Part shown: positions 22,201 to 33,838 of the stretch, piece after piece | Position numbering within the stretch: position 1 is the stretch's first letter | Layout of the letters: each line of letters starts with the position of its first letter | Assembly (NCBI RefSeq): GCF_027172205.1 | Contig: NC_070603.1 | Span: forward strand, 42,108,501-42,172,500 | Length of the DNA: 64,000 bases | From: Podarcis raffonei | Taxonomy: Eukaryota > Chordata > Lepidosauria > Squamata > Lacertidae | Reading direction: 5' to 3' | Made by a program: the position numbers and the translations under genes | The notes under the pieces: generated by a model | Database searches by the model: none | What the model was told of the DNA's origin: nothing | Seen by the model: only the letters and a program-made list of their open reading frames with translations

Positions 22201-24688
22201 AGGCATCTACAAAGCCATGATCAATGTGCAAAATGATTAAGCTCTATATAAATGGTTCCCCCAGTTTTAAACGTATAGATTCATACAAATACAGCACCAA
22301 TCATATCTGCACTCACGTATGGTTCTCCTGCGGTTCTAGTCAACTTTAAAAATCAAAGTCCATATGTTACTCAAGGACACAGCATGGCCTGGTGATTGCA
22401 ATGGGTAAAATCAGGGCACTGAATAGTTGTGCAAAGCAAAGGCTTAGAGCGAGATGTTGGTGTAATGTTCAGACTGTATGCATTCAACCCAATAAGGTGC
22501 GGAGCTTCAGACAAGGAGTCTCTGAATGCACAGGACTCAGCATAGCCTAGTTTTCCTGGAGGAATCCTGTGATTTTCAAATGTAGGCTGGCATGAGTGTC
22601 CATATTCACTGCGTCTTCCCTTCATTCTCCTGGGATAATCCATGGTATATCAGCTTTTAAGTGCACTGGGAACAAAAACACAAAAGAATAGTTGCATTCA
22701 ATCCATTGCTGAATGAAAGTGGTATCTGGGTATGTTCCAACTCATTCCTGTTCCTGCCCTTCCTTGCTCAGGGAAAAGGCTGCACAGCTAATGAAGCTGA
22801 ACCTGCATCTTTCTGCATCTTGTCACATCTGCACAGGAGATAGATGTTTTATATAAATAATGGATTTTAAGAAATCCATTATTTCTTTAAATCCTGTAAA
22901 TAATGGGCTTTGGGGGAAAGGGTTCAATTAGGAATCAGGATGCTTCGGCCTTACCACCAACCCCCACAATTAAAATTTAAAACCACGTGCGTTCCAACCA
23001 AAGACATGTTTCTGAAACTGTTTTGCAAAGATAAGCTGGCATGTTATAGCAAAGGCAAATGTGGGATCATTTCGCAAGGGCTTTTACTGTACCAGCCAGT
23101 GTAGTTTGAGAAGCATTCTGGCCGCAAGCATTATCAGTTTCATGTTGTTATGCATGTCTGGGAGTTCTCCATCCTTGGAGTGATTGGGGCTGAAGCCCTA
23201 TAATAGTCATCTGGGAGTCTGATTGAATTGAATAGGACCTACATCTAATAGGATTGTGCTCTGGGATATGCATGAAACATATTCCATATTCTGGAGGATC
23301 AGAGTGAATTTTGTGCCACCTGCCATGGCTGCGCCATCTTATAATGCCTAATAAAGAATAATTACAAGCCATGTATCTGGCAGCTGCCCCATCAAGGAAG
23401 CTTGTGGCTCCGGAAACTTTATGGTCCACAGTTAATGATTAAACACAGCAGGCCATAGTGCCAGGCTGGTCACTTTATAACTTGCCCGGTTACTTCTCCC
23501 TGTTGTAGAGAGACAGATGTTCACTTGCTCTTCCTGCTAGTCTGGGCACGATGCCAGGGAAATGCCAGGAATAATGGCATACGCAGAGAACTCTCTCCTA
23601 GCAGACACCTGTACGTTTGTTGTTGGCGATACGGCATCGCAGTCAGTGTGAGACAGGGAGCAGAAACTAGAAAATGAAAGAATTGGAGGACTTAGAATGC
23701 AAGGAATAATCAGAACTGCGAGGACATGAGGAGCTGTGGTCAGGATTCAGGATTTGTCAAAGCAAATGTACAGCTGCTGGGGGACAAGCCAAAGCTGGTA
23801 GGGGGGCACTACTAGTGGCTACTGTTATTTGACCATCCAGGATTAAGTCTGGACCAAAGAGCATCACTGAGCTGTCAACCTGATTTTAATTTAGGGAGAA
23901 TGCAATCTACTTCAAAGCAGATTGTGCAGTTTCTCCTGCGGCACCAAAACCCCTGATTGTGCCCCATTTCTATTAGCATCTAATAAAACGCATGCTATTG
24001 TTAAAGCAGGTGTGAGATGCCAGAAATATTCCCTGTATGTTTTGTTTTCCTGAAGACACGTCAAGAGACATAGCTGAGATGGCTAAAGTGGAGCTTTAAT
24101 TTGGGGCTTTGGTTTCGCTACAGCAGACAACAGAATTCTCTGACTAGATAATGTAAGAAAAACCCCATACCCACCTTCCCAAATGCAACAAACAAAATAA
24201 ATGAAGTTTCATCTCTGCGGGAAGCTTGACACGACAACTGAATTATCTAGTGGGCTTTTAAGGCAGCTGACTGTCTCTTCTGTGTTTGAGACGGTAGTCC
24301 TGCTCTAAGACACATATTTCATTTTTGCCCTTTTGTACGCAAACGTGGATGTTTTTGAAATAAAGCTTTTCAGACAGAAACACCAGACAAGCATCCAAGG
24401 GGGTTGTGTGTGTGTGTGTTTAAATTCTGCTAACAAGATAGGCAAACATAATGAACAACACCCCCCAAAAAAAATTGATAGCCAAAACACAGGAACTGGA
24501 CACCATGCTAAGAACAGATGTGAAACAGTAAAAAATGGAGCAGACACAACTGATCACATTCCCACCATGCCAGCCATTATTATCTGCCCTTTCTCTAATC
24601 TTCAAAGTAACATGAAATGTACACAACAGGCCAATATATTCTATAATGTGCTGTGCAATCCTAAGCAGGACCAAGTCCTCCTCCTAAG
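19282..24688. other. 5.4-kb stretch without recognised mobile elements
   Basis: I recognise no coding exon and no interspersed repeat here, in contrast to the flanks. A perfect 13-bp inverted repeat lies at 22855-22884 and a short (TG)n at about 24408-24419. It may hold regulatory DNA or old, unrecognisable repeats. Confidence 0.45.
22855..22884. repeat. Perfect 13-bp inverted repeat with 4-nt loop
   Basis: AAATAATGGATTT at 22855-22867 and AAATCCATTATTT at 22872-22884 are exact reverse complements separated by TAAG. Confidence 0.9.
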
Positions 24689-24824
24689 CAGTGGCGTAGC
24701 GTGGGGGGTGCAGGGGGGGCCGGCCGCACCGGGCGCAACATCTGGGGTTAGGGCAAATCCACTGGTTAGGGGGCGCAAATTACTTGCCTTGCCCCGGGTG
24801 CTGACAACCCACGCTACGCCACTG
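24689..24824. mobile_element. 136-bp hAT MITE with CAGTGGCGTAGCGTGGG ends
   Basis: Starts CAGTGGCGTAGCGTGGG and ends CCCACGCTACGCCACTG. A perfect 8-bp duplication, CTCCTAAG, flanks it (24681-24688 and 24825-24832). Confidence 0.95.
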
Positions 24825-24832
24825 CTCCTAAG

Positions 24833-25417
24833 TTCAATGGCAACTGGGTACAGGATTGCAGCCTTAATGTGGCAATTATCAGAAGCTGGCTTCTATGACA
24901 CCGGCGATATTAACAATCATAAGGACTTGCTTATCTGTGACAACTTTTAAGAAGATGTAGTTTGAGTTTAGTGACTTAAGTCACAATGGGGTGTGTGCAG
25001 ATGGACCCTGACGTACCATTCATTCTCTGGAATTCTGTGATCTCACACATACACATCGCTTAACCACCATTTCCTTGAAGTACCATCATTCTCTGGAATT
25101 CTTTGACCTCACACACACCTCACCACCCTTTCGCATTCATAATTCTGCTAATGTGATGGGACACGTTTTTAAATCACTCGGCTCAAATGTATTTCTCTCA
25201 AAGCACAAATGTTGGAAAATTCAGATTATTTATCTGCCTAAAACAGAAAAACAACAGTCTTGGTACATACCTTGCTGTGGGGATGGGTGGGCACTGACTC
25301 TTGTCGCCACATCATTTCCTTCTACTCTCCTGGTAAAATTTCAGATGCCTCCAGGAGGTGAAACGTTCTTCTCTGTAGTTTGATGGTGCCACCTGCACGA
25401 TCTGGTTGTAGATTGAC
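24833..25417. other. Region 3' of TMEM238L with a tandem duplication
   Basis: Two imperfect tandem copies occupy 25013-25078 and 25080-25132, each with CATTCTCTGGAATTCT and CTCACACA. No AATAAA was seen on the minus strand just past the TMEM238L stop, so the 3' end is undefined. Confidence 0.55.
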
Positions 25418-25660
25418 TTAAACAGCTAGTTCTTTAAGGGAGACTTCAATGTTGAGCGAATACCAGAAAGCCCAGAATAGGAGACTAAATGCCAACAGCA
25501 GGGCTCCCGAGTAAACAAAGAAATCCCAAGAGCTCAAAAGACCAAAAATCCCTAGAAGCAGGAGGACCAATCCAGCCACATCACAGACGAGAGCCAAAAC
25601 TAATATGAAATAACACCGGCCCACGTATAGGGCAAGGATCGTGGCCAAATTCTTCTTCAT
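25418..25660 (-). CDS. TMEM238L: TMEM238-like protein (TMEM238L)
   Basis: Predicted 80-residue protein with two membrane segments, about residues 15-39 and 44-67. The family signature sits in the second: [18 protein letters not shown] followed by FWYSLNIEV. That [12 protein letters not shown] block and the acidic/leucine end (SLKELAV) fit the TMEM238/TMEM238L family, which has no established function. The short length fits TMEM238L rather than the longer TMEM238. The ATG at 25660 is the first in frame; an AG at a possible acceptor (CCTTTTGGCTGATAG) lies just upstream. Its neighbour PIRT, about 28 kb away on the same strand, also adjoins TMEM238L in human as I recall, which supports the symbol. 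A second family member lies between them. No disruption is seen. Confidence 0.85.
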   Translation of the reverse strand: MKKNLATILALYVGRCYFILVLALVCDVAGLVLLLLGIFGLLSSWDFFVYSGALLLAFSLLFWAFWYSLNIEVSLKELAV

Positions 25661-26309
25661 GGGGCGCTATCAGCCAAAAGGCAGGCTGAGCTTTGGAAGC
25701 CTGTCTTATTGTCATGCTACCTGCCCAAACATCCAGGCTGCCTTGCCATCAGAAGGAAGTACTGTATAAATGTCAGAGCACACCTCTGAGGACACTAAGC
25801 AGGTAGACCAGGTGAACCTTTAACTCCTTCCTGCCTGTCACTGTCACCCTAGCAGTGACACACTTTTGCCTGCAAGGTGCCACACCACATGGATCTCTCC
25901 ACCTGGGCTTTGGTCCTCTTGCGGAACTTTTCTTTTTGTACTCGGAAAAACTAGTAAGGGCTTACTTATCCCATGTCTATTATTTTTTATTTAAATCTGA
26001 CATTTTATAATCGTATAGCTTCTACAGCACTTTGAAATCAAGCCCCACACTTCCTAGACCGAGGGGGTTGTTCTGTTAAACCAGGAAAACTACAACTAAA
26101 CATTATTTTAAAATGTGTCAATAAGATCATTCAGCGTAAAGTTGTGTGTTTTTAGATAGCCACAGTAAGTGTCCTTTCAATGCCAAGCTGAGGCACAGGC
26201 ATGGCAAACCCATAAAATATCTGGGTGTGGTCTTTACTACAAACTTTAAATTATTATAAAAACTTAATTACGCAGCACTTACAAAAAATAAAATAAAATA
26301 AAACTACAA
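25661..26309. other. TMEM238L upstream region
   Basis: No upstream exon or core promoter could be identified with confidence. Confidence 0.4.
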
Positions 26310-26890
26310 AGATGGAGCAAGATGAATATAGCATAGCTTGGGAAATACCAGTTCCATAAATATGAATATTTTACCATGTTAAACTTACCTTTTCCCGGTA
26401 GGTTACCTCTTCCTATCACGACGGAAGCACTCCAAAATTGGCAGGAACTTATTAACGTATTTATGCATGGTGGTAAAAGGTCAATATTTTTAAAAATCAA
26501 ACTATCTGAAGACAGAGGGCTAGGAATACCTCACTTTTAATGACACCTTGACATTTTTTTAATGTCATGCAGCATGTGCCTTCATTTGTAGGGATTCAGG
26601 CAAACAGCAAGGACAAATGGAACACACTGATGAAGAACATGTGTCTCTTTAAGCCATACTATAAAAAAAAACAGCTTGGTCTCTAACCCTTTCTTGGAAC
26701 ATGCTCTGCAGGTATGGCAAGAGTAGAATAAAATCTACTGTACAATCACTATTAGCCCCTATAATTGTCCATCCTTTGTTCTGTGGAACTGATAAAATTC
26801 TGTAATGTAAACACTGGGAGTCTTAAATGCCTCTGTAGGATGAGGTACCTATCCAGTGGGTTAACCTCATCCTCAAACTGAAAAAAGAGT
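26310..26890 (+). mobile_element. L1-clade LINE ORF2 fragment, degraded
   Basis: In broken plus-strand frames the sequence near 26370-26540 translates to NLPFPGRLPLPI, INVFMHGGKR and RGLGIPHF, typical of the C-terminal third of L1-type ORF2. Several stops show an old, dead copy. Confidence 0.55.
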
Positions 26891-27293
26891 AAAAAAACCC
26901 AAACCCACCATGGTTTGAACTGCATCAAATTTTACGTTTCAGCAATAATGCCCTTAACTGAAATGGAAAATTCATTAACAGAATATTCTTCAAGTCTAAA
27001 AAACATCAACCTCAGTTTCTTCTATCTACAGGATATTTATAAATTTAATATCACAACTCAAAATGATTCTGTTTTTTTCTTTAAAAAAAGTTTTTCTTAA
27101 CAGATTTAAATACAACCCTTTCAGATGCATAGTAGAATGCTCCGTGGAGTAAAAAGGCACTGAAATCTGTTTCTGCAGGCATCTGTGGAAACACTCTGAA
27201 AGTGAGTTATAGATAGAACCTTACACTTGTCTTATTGAGCAGCACCAACAAAATACTGAGCAACCAATGCTGGAGAGGCTGTACTAACCTTTT

Positions 27294-27557
27294 TGTTATG
27301 TACTGAAGTTCTCATCCTGGGCCAGCAGGGGGATACTGTAGATAGTTTTCACTCAGGTCCACATATGCAAATAGGGGATTGAAAGTGACGTTCAGTGATT
27401 GGATAGTTACAGAAAGTGGTTACTGTTGCGCTGTAGTGGAGCTCTATATAAGCAGGCTGGCTGAACCCTTCAGTTCAGTTCAGTTCTGGCCTGTGAATAA
27501 ACAAGAACTGTTTGAAGAATCGCTGTGTCATCTGATATGTTCACCCACAACTTAACA
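27294..27557 (+). mobile_element. Solo LTR of a retrovirus-like element
   Basis: A 264-bp unit begins TGTTATGTACTGAAG and ends CACAACTTAACA, with the usual TG...CA termini. A perfect 5-bp duplication, CTTTT, flanks it. Parts visible: a TATATAA box at 27445 and AATAAA at 27496-27501. No internal coding region or partner LTR is present, so it is a solo LTR left by recombination; as an LTR it looks whole. The family is not certain (LTR retroelement; Gypsy or ERV). Identical flanks suggest a fairly recent insertion. Confidence 0.85.
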
Positions 27558-27562
27558 CTTTT

Positions 27563-27994
27563 GTCACATGTGGCAGAATTGGTCTGAAATTAATCAATTT
27601 TGGCAAAAAGTATTTGAAGGCACTGGCAAAATAGTAGGATGTAAGCTTCCATGTTCTCCACTCAGTAAATATTACTTACTTAGTAATATTTTCAATGGTG
27701 TCAGCTCATCAGCTGATAAGTAAACTGGTTCAGGATTAACATTATCTAATTGGTACACAAACTTTTGGCAAATTGCTTTAGCCAAAAAGTAAATCGGGAG
27801 ACTGAATGCTGAAAGGGAAAGGGGTGGGGAGATGACTTTGACAATGATTGGTTTTGTTTTATTACGTATGTTAACAGATCTAGCCATTCTGTGATTCTTC
27901 AACCAACGTATGGCGACACTCTTTAAATTAATATACCAGACTTCATAGTGAATACTGTTGCAGCTGGTGTACTGTGATTCTGCTTTACATAAGT
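27563..27994. other. Spacer without recognised gene
   Basis: A 110-codon minus-strand frame (27672-28004) has no recognisable protein features. Confidence 0.4.
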
Positions 27995-28240
27995 AAGTGC
28001 TCATCTACCCTTCTGCTTGTCTGAGTGGTTTTCTGCTTGTTCTATGCTTTCTAGGGATGCGTCCACCCCCGGGTGCAGGGCATGTGTGCTGCCCCAGGTG
28101 CCCGATCGGCTTGCTCTGCCACAGTGTGGAAAATCCGCTTTTCAGCACTAAATCACAGCCAATGTCAATCTGGAGAAAACCCAACAGTAGGTTTTCCTGG
28201 TGGAAAGCAGTGGGACAAGCAAAAGTGTGGATGAGCACTT
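27995..28240. mobile_element. Foldback MITE
   Basis: AAGTGCTCAT at the left end and ATGAGCACTT at the right end are exact inverted repeats; the inversion continues imperfectly for about 27 bases. Both strands therefore carry similar short frames starting MLIYPSACL and MLIHTFACP. Possibly related to 52202-52484. Confidence 0.7.
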
Positions 28241-30184
28241 AGTGTTTCTTATTTTATGTTCAGAACTACATTTAGTTGAAATATTTGCGGGGGGGGGGAG
28301 TTGAGGCACAGGCATAAGATGGTTAATAATGTTTATCTCTATATGATGGAAAGCTTCACCTTACTGGTTTTTGCAGATCAACCTGCTGTTAAAGGTACAA
28401 GAGCAGCCCAGGCAGGGGTTTTTTTCCCTGGTCAGTAGAGTAACCATAAAACTATAACACACAGTCAAGGAACTGCATTGTGTTTGCAGTTCCGTAATGT
28501 TTGTCAGCTGTTTTGCTCCATCCATTTAAAGGCACACTGTTGAAAATCAATATTTAATCATATAGTGGTTGTGAAATGATAATATAACTGGGTGCAGCCA
28601 TTTGTCTTCAAAACCTATGCTCTTTTTAAAAACAACTGGGTTAATAACAGGAGCATGGGAAACGGCCTTATGGAAAATCAGACCATTGAACCGTGTGACT
28701 TAGCAGTTCTCCAGTGTTTCAGGCAAAGAGGTCTTTGCCAACCTTATCTGGATGGAGCCTGAGACCTACCACTGATCCACACAATCCTTCCCCAAATCCC
28801 CCCCCCACTGCTGTTCAAGAGTTTAAATGCTTGTCATGCTTCATGTCCACCAGTGTCACAGGACTAATTGCAAGAAAATCAAATCATTCAGTTAAAATGT
28901 CTGCCTGATAAATCAAACCCCTTACTGTTCAGAACATGGATGCAACACTGTCTCTGTTCAGAGATTTTGCAATATACATTTGGGTACACCCATTTTTTTC
29001 TGGCAGGGCTGGTGTATCAGGCAGAAATTCAACAAGTGAAGCATTTCTCAACACTGCATCTCCATCTGCTGTTGGGGGAATCTTTGCCTGTCAAAGTGTG
29101 CTGCTAATAAAAGCAGAAAAACAACAACCATCCTTATTCCTGCCTGCCTCCTCTTTGTCTGTCCTTCTGTAAATTTCTTCCATTTCTTCCCTTCTCACTT
29201 TTACATCCCTTAATTTTTTTAATTCAATATTTTCCATCGGAGAAAGCAGCATGATGCTGAAATGGTGGGTGTTTATTTTTAGATGCCCCAGTCGTTTGCT
29301 TTTGGTTTACCAAGCTGCCTCACTTGCTCCACGTCTGCTAAGTGTCAGGCGTAATAAAAACCTTATCTGCTTGTGACGTCAAGCTATGAATCATGCCAAA
29401 CGTAACGGTATCAGCCATATGGCCAGATGAACCTCCTGCCAGATCGTTCTCCTCTTTTCCTCTCCTCTCTGGATAACGAGTGTGACTAACATTCCTCAGC
29501 AGCAAAAGCCCAGCCCTAATCCAGTTGGCTTTGCCATTTGTCAGTCATTGATCATCTTCCATGGTAACCCCTTTTGGCCATCGATAGGTTACCCAGTAAC
29601 TGCCCTGCTTGCGGAGGACATGCAGAGGCCTCCAGCTTAGCTCCCCAGCTCAGAAAACTAACCATTTTTACTGAATGTTTACGATTCCAGTGATGCACCA
29701 TTCCCAGGGCTATTTATAAACCACACTTGCAGGAGTCACATTCTGACCTGCCCTATGGCCAAAAAAGAGTTCCCGTCACTGTGATGACTGGCTGGCAAGA
29801 CAACCTGTTCTGGAGCACACATGGTATGTGAAGAAACAGAGCAGGCACAATAGTTTTGAAGAGTGAGGATCCCAGCTCTGTAGGAGGCAGTTCTTACAGG
29901 CTTGCATGGCAAGCTAGAGAAAATATGGGTGCAAAGAAACAGACAACCCTGGTGCCCCGAGTCTCTCTCAGGAGGGGGGCAGATTTAGACTCTGGACTGA
30001 AGGCTCTTAAAGGGACCCATCAGTTGGTAACAAGTTTCACATCACTTCAAAATGTGGTGGGCAAGCTCTGCTGTGTTTGGTGAACTTGCTTCTCATTCTG
30101 CTGCCCTGACCCAAAGTCCTACCCTGATGGCATCACTTGTTCCTCTTCCTTCACACCCAAACTCTTGAGAACTGCTTCTCAGTA
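28241..30184. other. Mostly unique spacer with enhancer-like segment
   Basis: A G-run lies at 28290-28299 and a weak SINE relic at about 28655-28760. The rest is free of recognised repeats. The stretch 29270-29620 is dense in known transcription-factor words. Confidence 0.45.
29270..29620. promoter_or_regulatory. Candidate enhancer / conserved non-coding segment
   Basis: A perfect cAMP-response element, TGACGTCA (29374-29381), sits beside CTTATCT (GATA-type, inverted) and ATGAATCATGCC (AP-1/Maf-type). CCATGGTAAC (29559-29568) is an RFX half-site. The stretch has no recognised repeats. Function is inferred from motifs only. Confidence 0.3.
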
Positions 30185-30410
30185 CAGTGGTACCTCAGGT
30201 TACATACGCTTCAGGTTACAGACTCAGCTAACCCAGAAATAGTGCTTCAGGTTAAGAACTTTGCTTCAGGATGAGAACAGAAATTGTGCTCCGGCGGCGC
30301 AGCGGCAGCAGGAGGCCCCATTAGCTAAAGTGGTGCTTCAGGTTAAGAACAATTTCAGGTTAAGAACGGACCTCCGGAATGAATTAAGTACTTAACCTGA
30401 GGTACCACTG
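30185..30410 (+). mobile_element. TA-flanked MITE, copy C (226 bp)
   Basis: Same family as 2109-2350, with TA on both sides. It is exactly 16 bp shorter because one ACATACGCTTCAGGTT unit is absent near the left end. Confidence 0.93.
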
Positions 30411-31472
30411 TACTATGCTGTGGTATGTGTGTGTGAATGTGGCAAGTACCCGGGCAGGATTGATTAGAAGAGTTGGCAACAAGATAATCATCCTGCCAAG
30501 TGGAAGAACCAGCCCTTAGGGAAGGCATAAACAATCAGCTGCACCCATGCCCTTTTGCTATTCACACACATGCCATAGTCACATGGGATAGCAGCATCAT
30601 TAGCAAGCGGCCCCAATGCCAGGTGCATATGAAAGGGAGCCTTAAATACCTCAGATGAGGAACTTGCTTCCTAATCCCCATTTTTTCAGTTATGTGGATC
30701 ATCACACACTAAATGCAATCTGTCTTCTTAAGACAGGGATTCATGCCCTTGTTTACAAATCTTTTTGAAGTGCTATTAGTGCATTGGGTTATCACTATTG
30801 TTACTGTAGTTGTTGTTTTATGAACCTTTGTGACAAGCTAAAACTAGAACCTGACAGGCATGCAGGACTTAGAAACTGTGAACACTTCCCTCGCCAGGAG
30901 AGTGTTTCTAAAAGTGTAATAAGGGTAATAAACTATGAAAGAAAAACAAAGGCTTTTTATAATTCCTAAAAAGAGAAACAAAACTAAAATGAACTTCGAA
31001 ACAAAAACAAAAGCACTTCTTTAAATGGAATAGGACGTTCCCTGGCCAGGAAGAGATGCCAGAGTTGCTCAGCCAGCCAGTCTCTGGTTGCTGTTGGGTT
31101 TTTTTAGCTTATATTTTACAGGGTAAGTTCTGGGTTAAATCCAAAGCACTGGGTCTTCACTTTAGAGCCTGGGTTCAGGCTTCATGAGGGGAAATCTTCC
31201 TCCATATATACCTCTCCATCCTTTGAAGTCCAGTAACAAGATGTGTTGTGGACTCCACTCTTCTGAGATTATCCTCAGTAGGTACTACAGGGTGTATTCC
31301 TCCCCCAAGTGGTTGTATTTGAATTATTTACCATAAGAAAGATGAAGGAATCTGGTCTGTTTTCTTGAGAGACCTTCCTGTACAAGTAGACGATTGATCT
31401 TCAAGCATTAAGCATGCTAAGAGCAGATGATGCATGTTTGCTATTGAGTTATGAATTATTATTTATTATATA
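30411..31472. other. Spacer without recognised gene
   Basis: No coding or clear repeat signal was recognised. Confidence 0.4.
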
Positions 31473-31558
31473 GATGTGAAAGGTTTTTTTTCCAGCTCTA
31501 GGGCCACATTCCCTTATAAGCAATCTTCTGGGCGCCCTTTGCCATGGGGGGTGGCGTA

Positions 31559-31773
31559 CAGTGGTACCTCAGGTTAAGAACTTAATTCGTTCTGGAGGTC
31601 TGTTCTTTACCTGAAACTGTTCTTAACCTGAGGTACCACTTTAGCTAATGGGGCCTCCCGCTGCTGCTGCGCAATTTCTGTTCTCATCCTGAAGCAAAGT
31701 TCTTAACCTGAGGTACTATTTCTGGGTTAGCTGAGTCTGTAGCCTGAAGCGTCTTTAACCCGAGGTACCACTG
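31559..31773 (-). mobile_element. TA-flanked MITE, copy D (215 bp)
   Basis: Reverse-oriented copy with CAGTGGTACC and GGTACCACTG termini and TA flanks. It is shorter than the 242-bp form. Confidence 0.92.
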
Positions 31774-31971
31774 TATGTGCAAAACCAGTGACAGATGTGA
31801 CTCCACCTTTTGCAGGCAGCAATTTAGTCAGGCAAAAGTTGGAGGCATCTACAGATGCCTCTCCGCATTCAGACAACAGTCCCAGGACACATTTCAACCA
31901 GGCAAAAGCACCCAAGAAGGATGCAGACCTGGGCTGGTGAGGGGTTTTAGGCCTGGTGAGAATCCTGTGGG

Positions 31972-31975
<4 letters not shown>

Positions 31976-32018
<43 letters not shown>
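31976..32018 (+). repeat. (GA)n microsatellite
   Basis: About 21 uninterrupted GA units. Confidence 0.95.
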
Positions 32019-32020
<2 letters not shown>

Positions 32021-33002
32021 GTCCTGGAGGGTTGCATTCAGCTCCTGGACCTGAGGTCTTCCATCCCAGATTAATTGTTGTAATTGCATTTTTCTGTTTT
32101 TTTAAACATTCTTCTCTGCCTTGAGAATGCATATAAATCTGAAACCATCAGACAGACGATAAATTCTGGATTAATAAATCATCTGCTCTTACTGTTTTTT
32201 CCCTTACTTCATGCGCACCTCCTTTTGTCTGTAGGGTTTGTTTTTTAAAAAACAGAGGGTTTGTTTTTAAAAAACCAATGAACATTTACCACACTCATTC
32301 ATTCCTTCTGCCTCCTCTCCTTTCAACATCCTTGTGGCTTAGTGAATCAATCCTGTTTCATAGGCTAAGGAACTATGCCTAAAAAAATTGGCTTTGAGGC
32401 CAAGCTGGGATTACACTTTGTACTCATGCACAGAAATTACAACAATCAGTCGTGTGATTTCTAGAACAAAACAAACGTCCCAACACATATCCTGAAGGAT
32501 TTATGTCACCGGTGGTATGAGGGATCAGGAATCTGGAGAAAACATGTCACCTACTCATGAATTCCTGAATTATGCTGGAACTCATAGAACCCCATAGGAT
32601 CCTTTGGAATGCTGTGACAGTCTCTCATTTGATGCTGAAATGCCTGCCTGATGTTTTCTTAATGTGTGGAAGCAGATAGGAGTGGTGAATCATGTGGAAG
32701 ACTCACATCAGCCTCACTAGTGGTAGCGAGGTGCAAAACTGACATGGAAACAGGGCCGGCTCTACCATTAGGCAGAGTGAGGCAGCCTATTTTTAGGACC
32801 CACCCTGTTTTTTGTGATTGCAGTTTGTTTAAAACTGTTTTCAATGTTGTGTTCTAAATTGTTGTAACCAACCCTGGGACTGTGATTTCTATGCATAACC
32901 TGCAATCCACAAACCACAGCCAGGTGCAAACATGCTTTGGAATGAAGGAACAGGGTGCCTCTGAGCACTTTCTCAGCCCAGGAATTTGTTTTCAAGACTA
33001 GA

Positions 33003-33130
33003 ACTAAGGCTGCATACACACAACGTATTTAAAGCACTTGACTTCCCCAAAGAACCCTCTGAACTGCAGTTTCTGAAGGGTTCTGGGAATTGCAGCTCTG
33101 TAGAGTAAACTACAGTTTCCAGGATTTTAG
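33003..33130. mobile_element. Foldback MITE-like repeat
   Basis: CCAAAGAACCCTCTGAACTG at left and ACTACAGTTTCCAGGATTTT at right are inverted matches around TTCTGGGAATTGCAGCTCTG. Same pattern as 9612-9772. Confidence 0.55.
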
Positions 33131-33838
33131 TGGAAGGCTATTTTCTTTAAATTTAAGATATAAATGCAGCGCAGCTCCAGTTTTGTCACACAAAAACCCA
33201 CTCCTAGTTCTCCCCACTGCGACAAGCTTTCTTCATCCCAGCAGCTTGAGAATAAAACCCTTTTTGTTACTATTGAGGAATAATTGGGAGTCAGAATCCT
33301 TCCTGAGCTATGGAAATCATTCAGAGAGCTCACATTTGATCCCATTCTACCTCCTCCTAACCTCTGATTTTCATCGATTCACTGATCATGCTTTTATTCT
33401 CAGAGTGGGATAAGAGATGCTTGTTTGGCCTCAAGTGCTAAAATAGCTCAACCAGGCTTGGGTACTATGCAACTTCAGCAGGGGGTGTAATGCAGGGGAG
33501 GGAAGGCAGCAAAATGTTTTGGGTCAGGCCTGGGCGTGAGAGCTATGTACTTGCATGTGAGATATAAACAGCCTTACCAAGTCAGTGAATATAGATCAAG
33601 TCAGACATAGTGATGCAGCCAAAATTAAGCACTTTTATGCCCATTTGGTTTTAATGGGTGATCTTTAAATTATATATAAGCTCCACTGAAGTAAATGGGG
33701 CTTAAAATTGCTTACCTTTGGCTGAATCCTGCCCATAATGTCTTTGTCGCCAGTAGCCAGTTCCTGATACTACTCCCCCATAATAATGTTGAACCACCAG
33801 GCAACATGTCTGGAAATATTCATTAGCACTACCATGCC

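Larger units (their letters stand above)
31473..32072 (+). mobile_element. hAT-type relic with nested MITE and (GA)n
   Basis: The left part (GGGCCACATTCCCTT, CAATCTTCTGGGCGCC) and the right end (GGACCTGAGGTCTTCCATCC) match the family at 62104-62398 and 55640-55775. MITE copy D is inserted at 31559-31773, and a (GA)n tract at 31976-32018 has expanded inside. Confidence 0.6.

Noticed and set aside
24333-24950. A 205-codon open frame on the plus strand
   Set aside because: It runs straight through a hAT MITE with a clean target duplication and has no protein features, so it is a chance frame.
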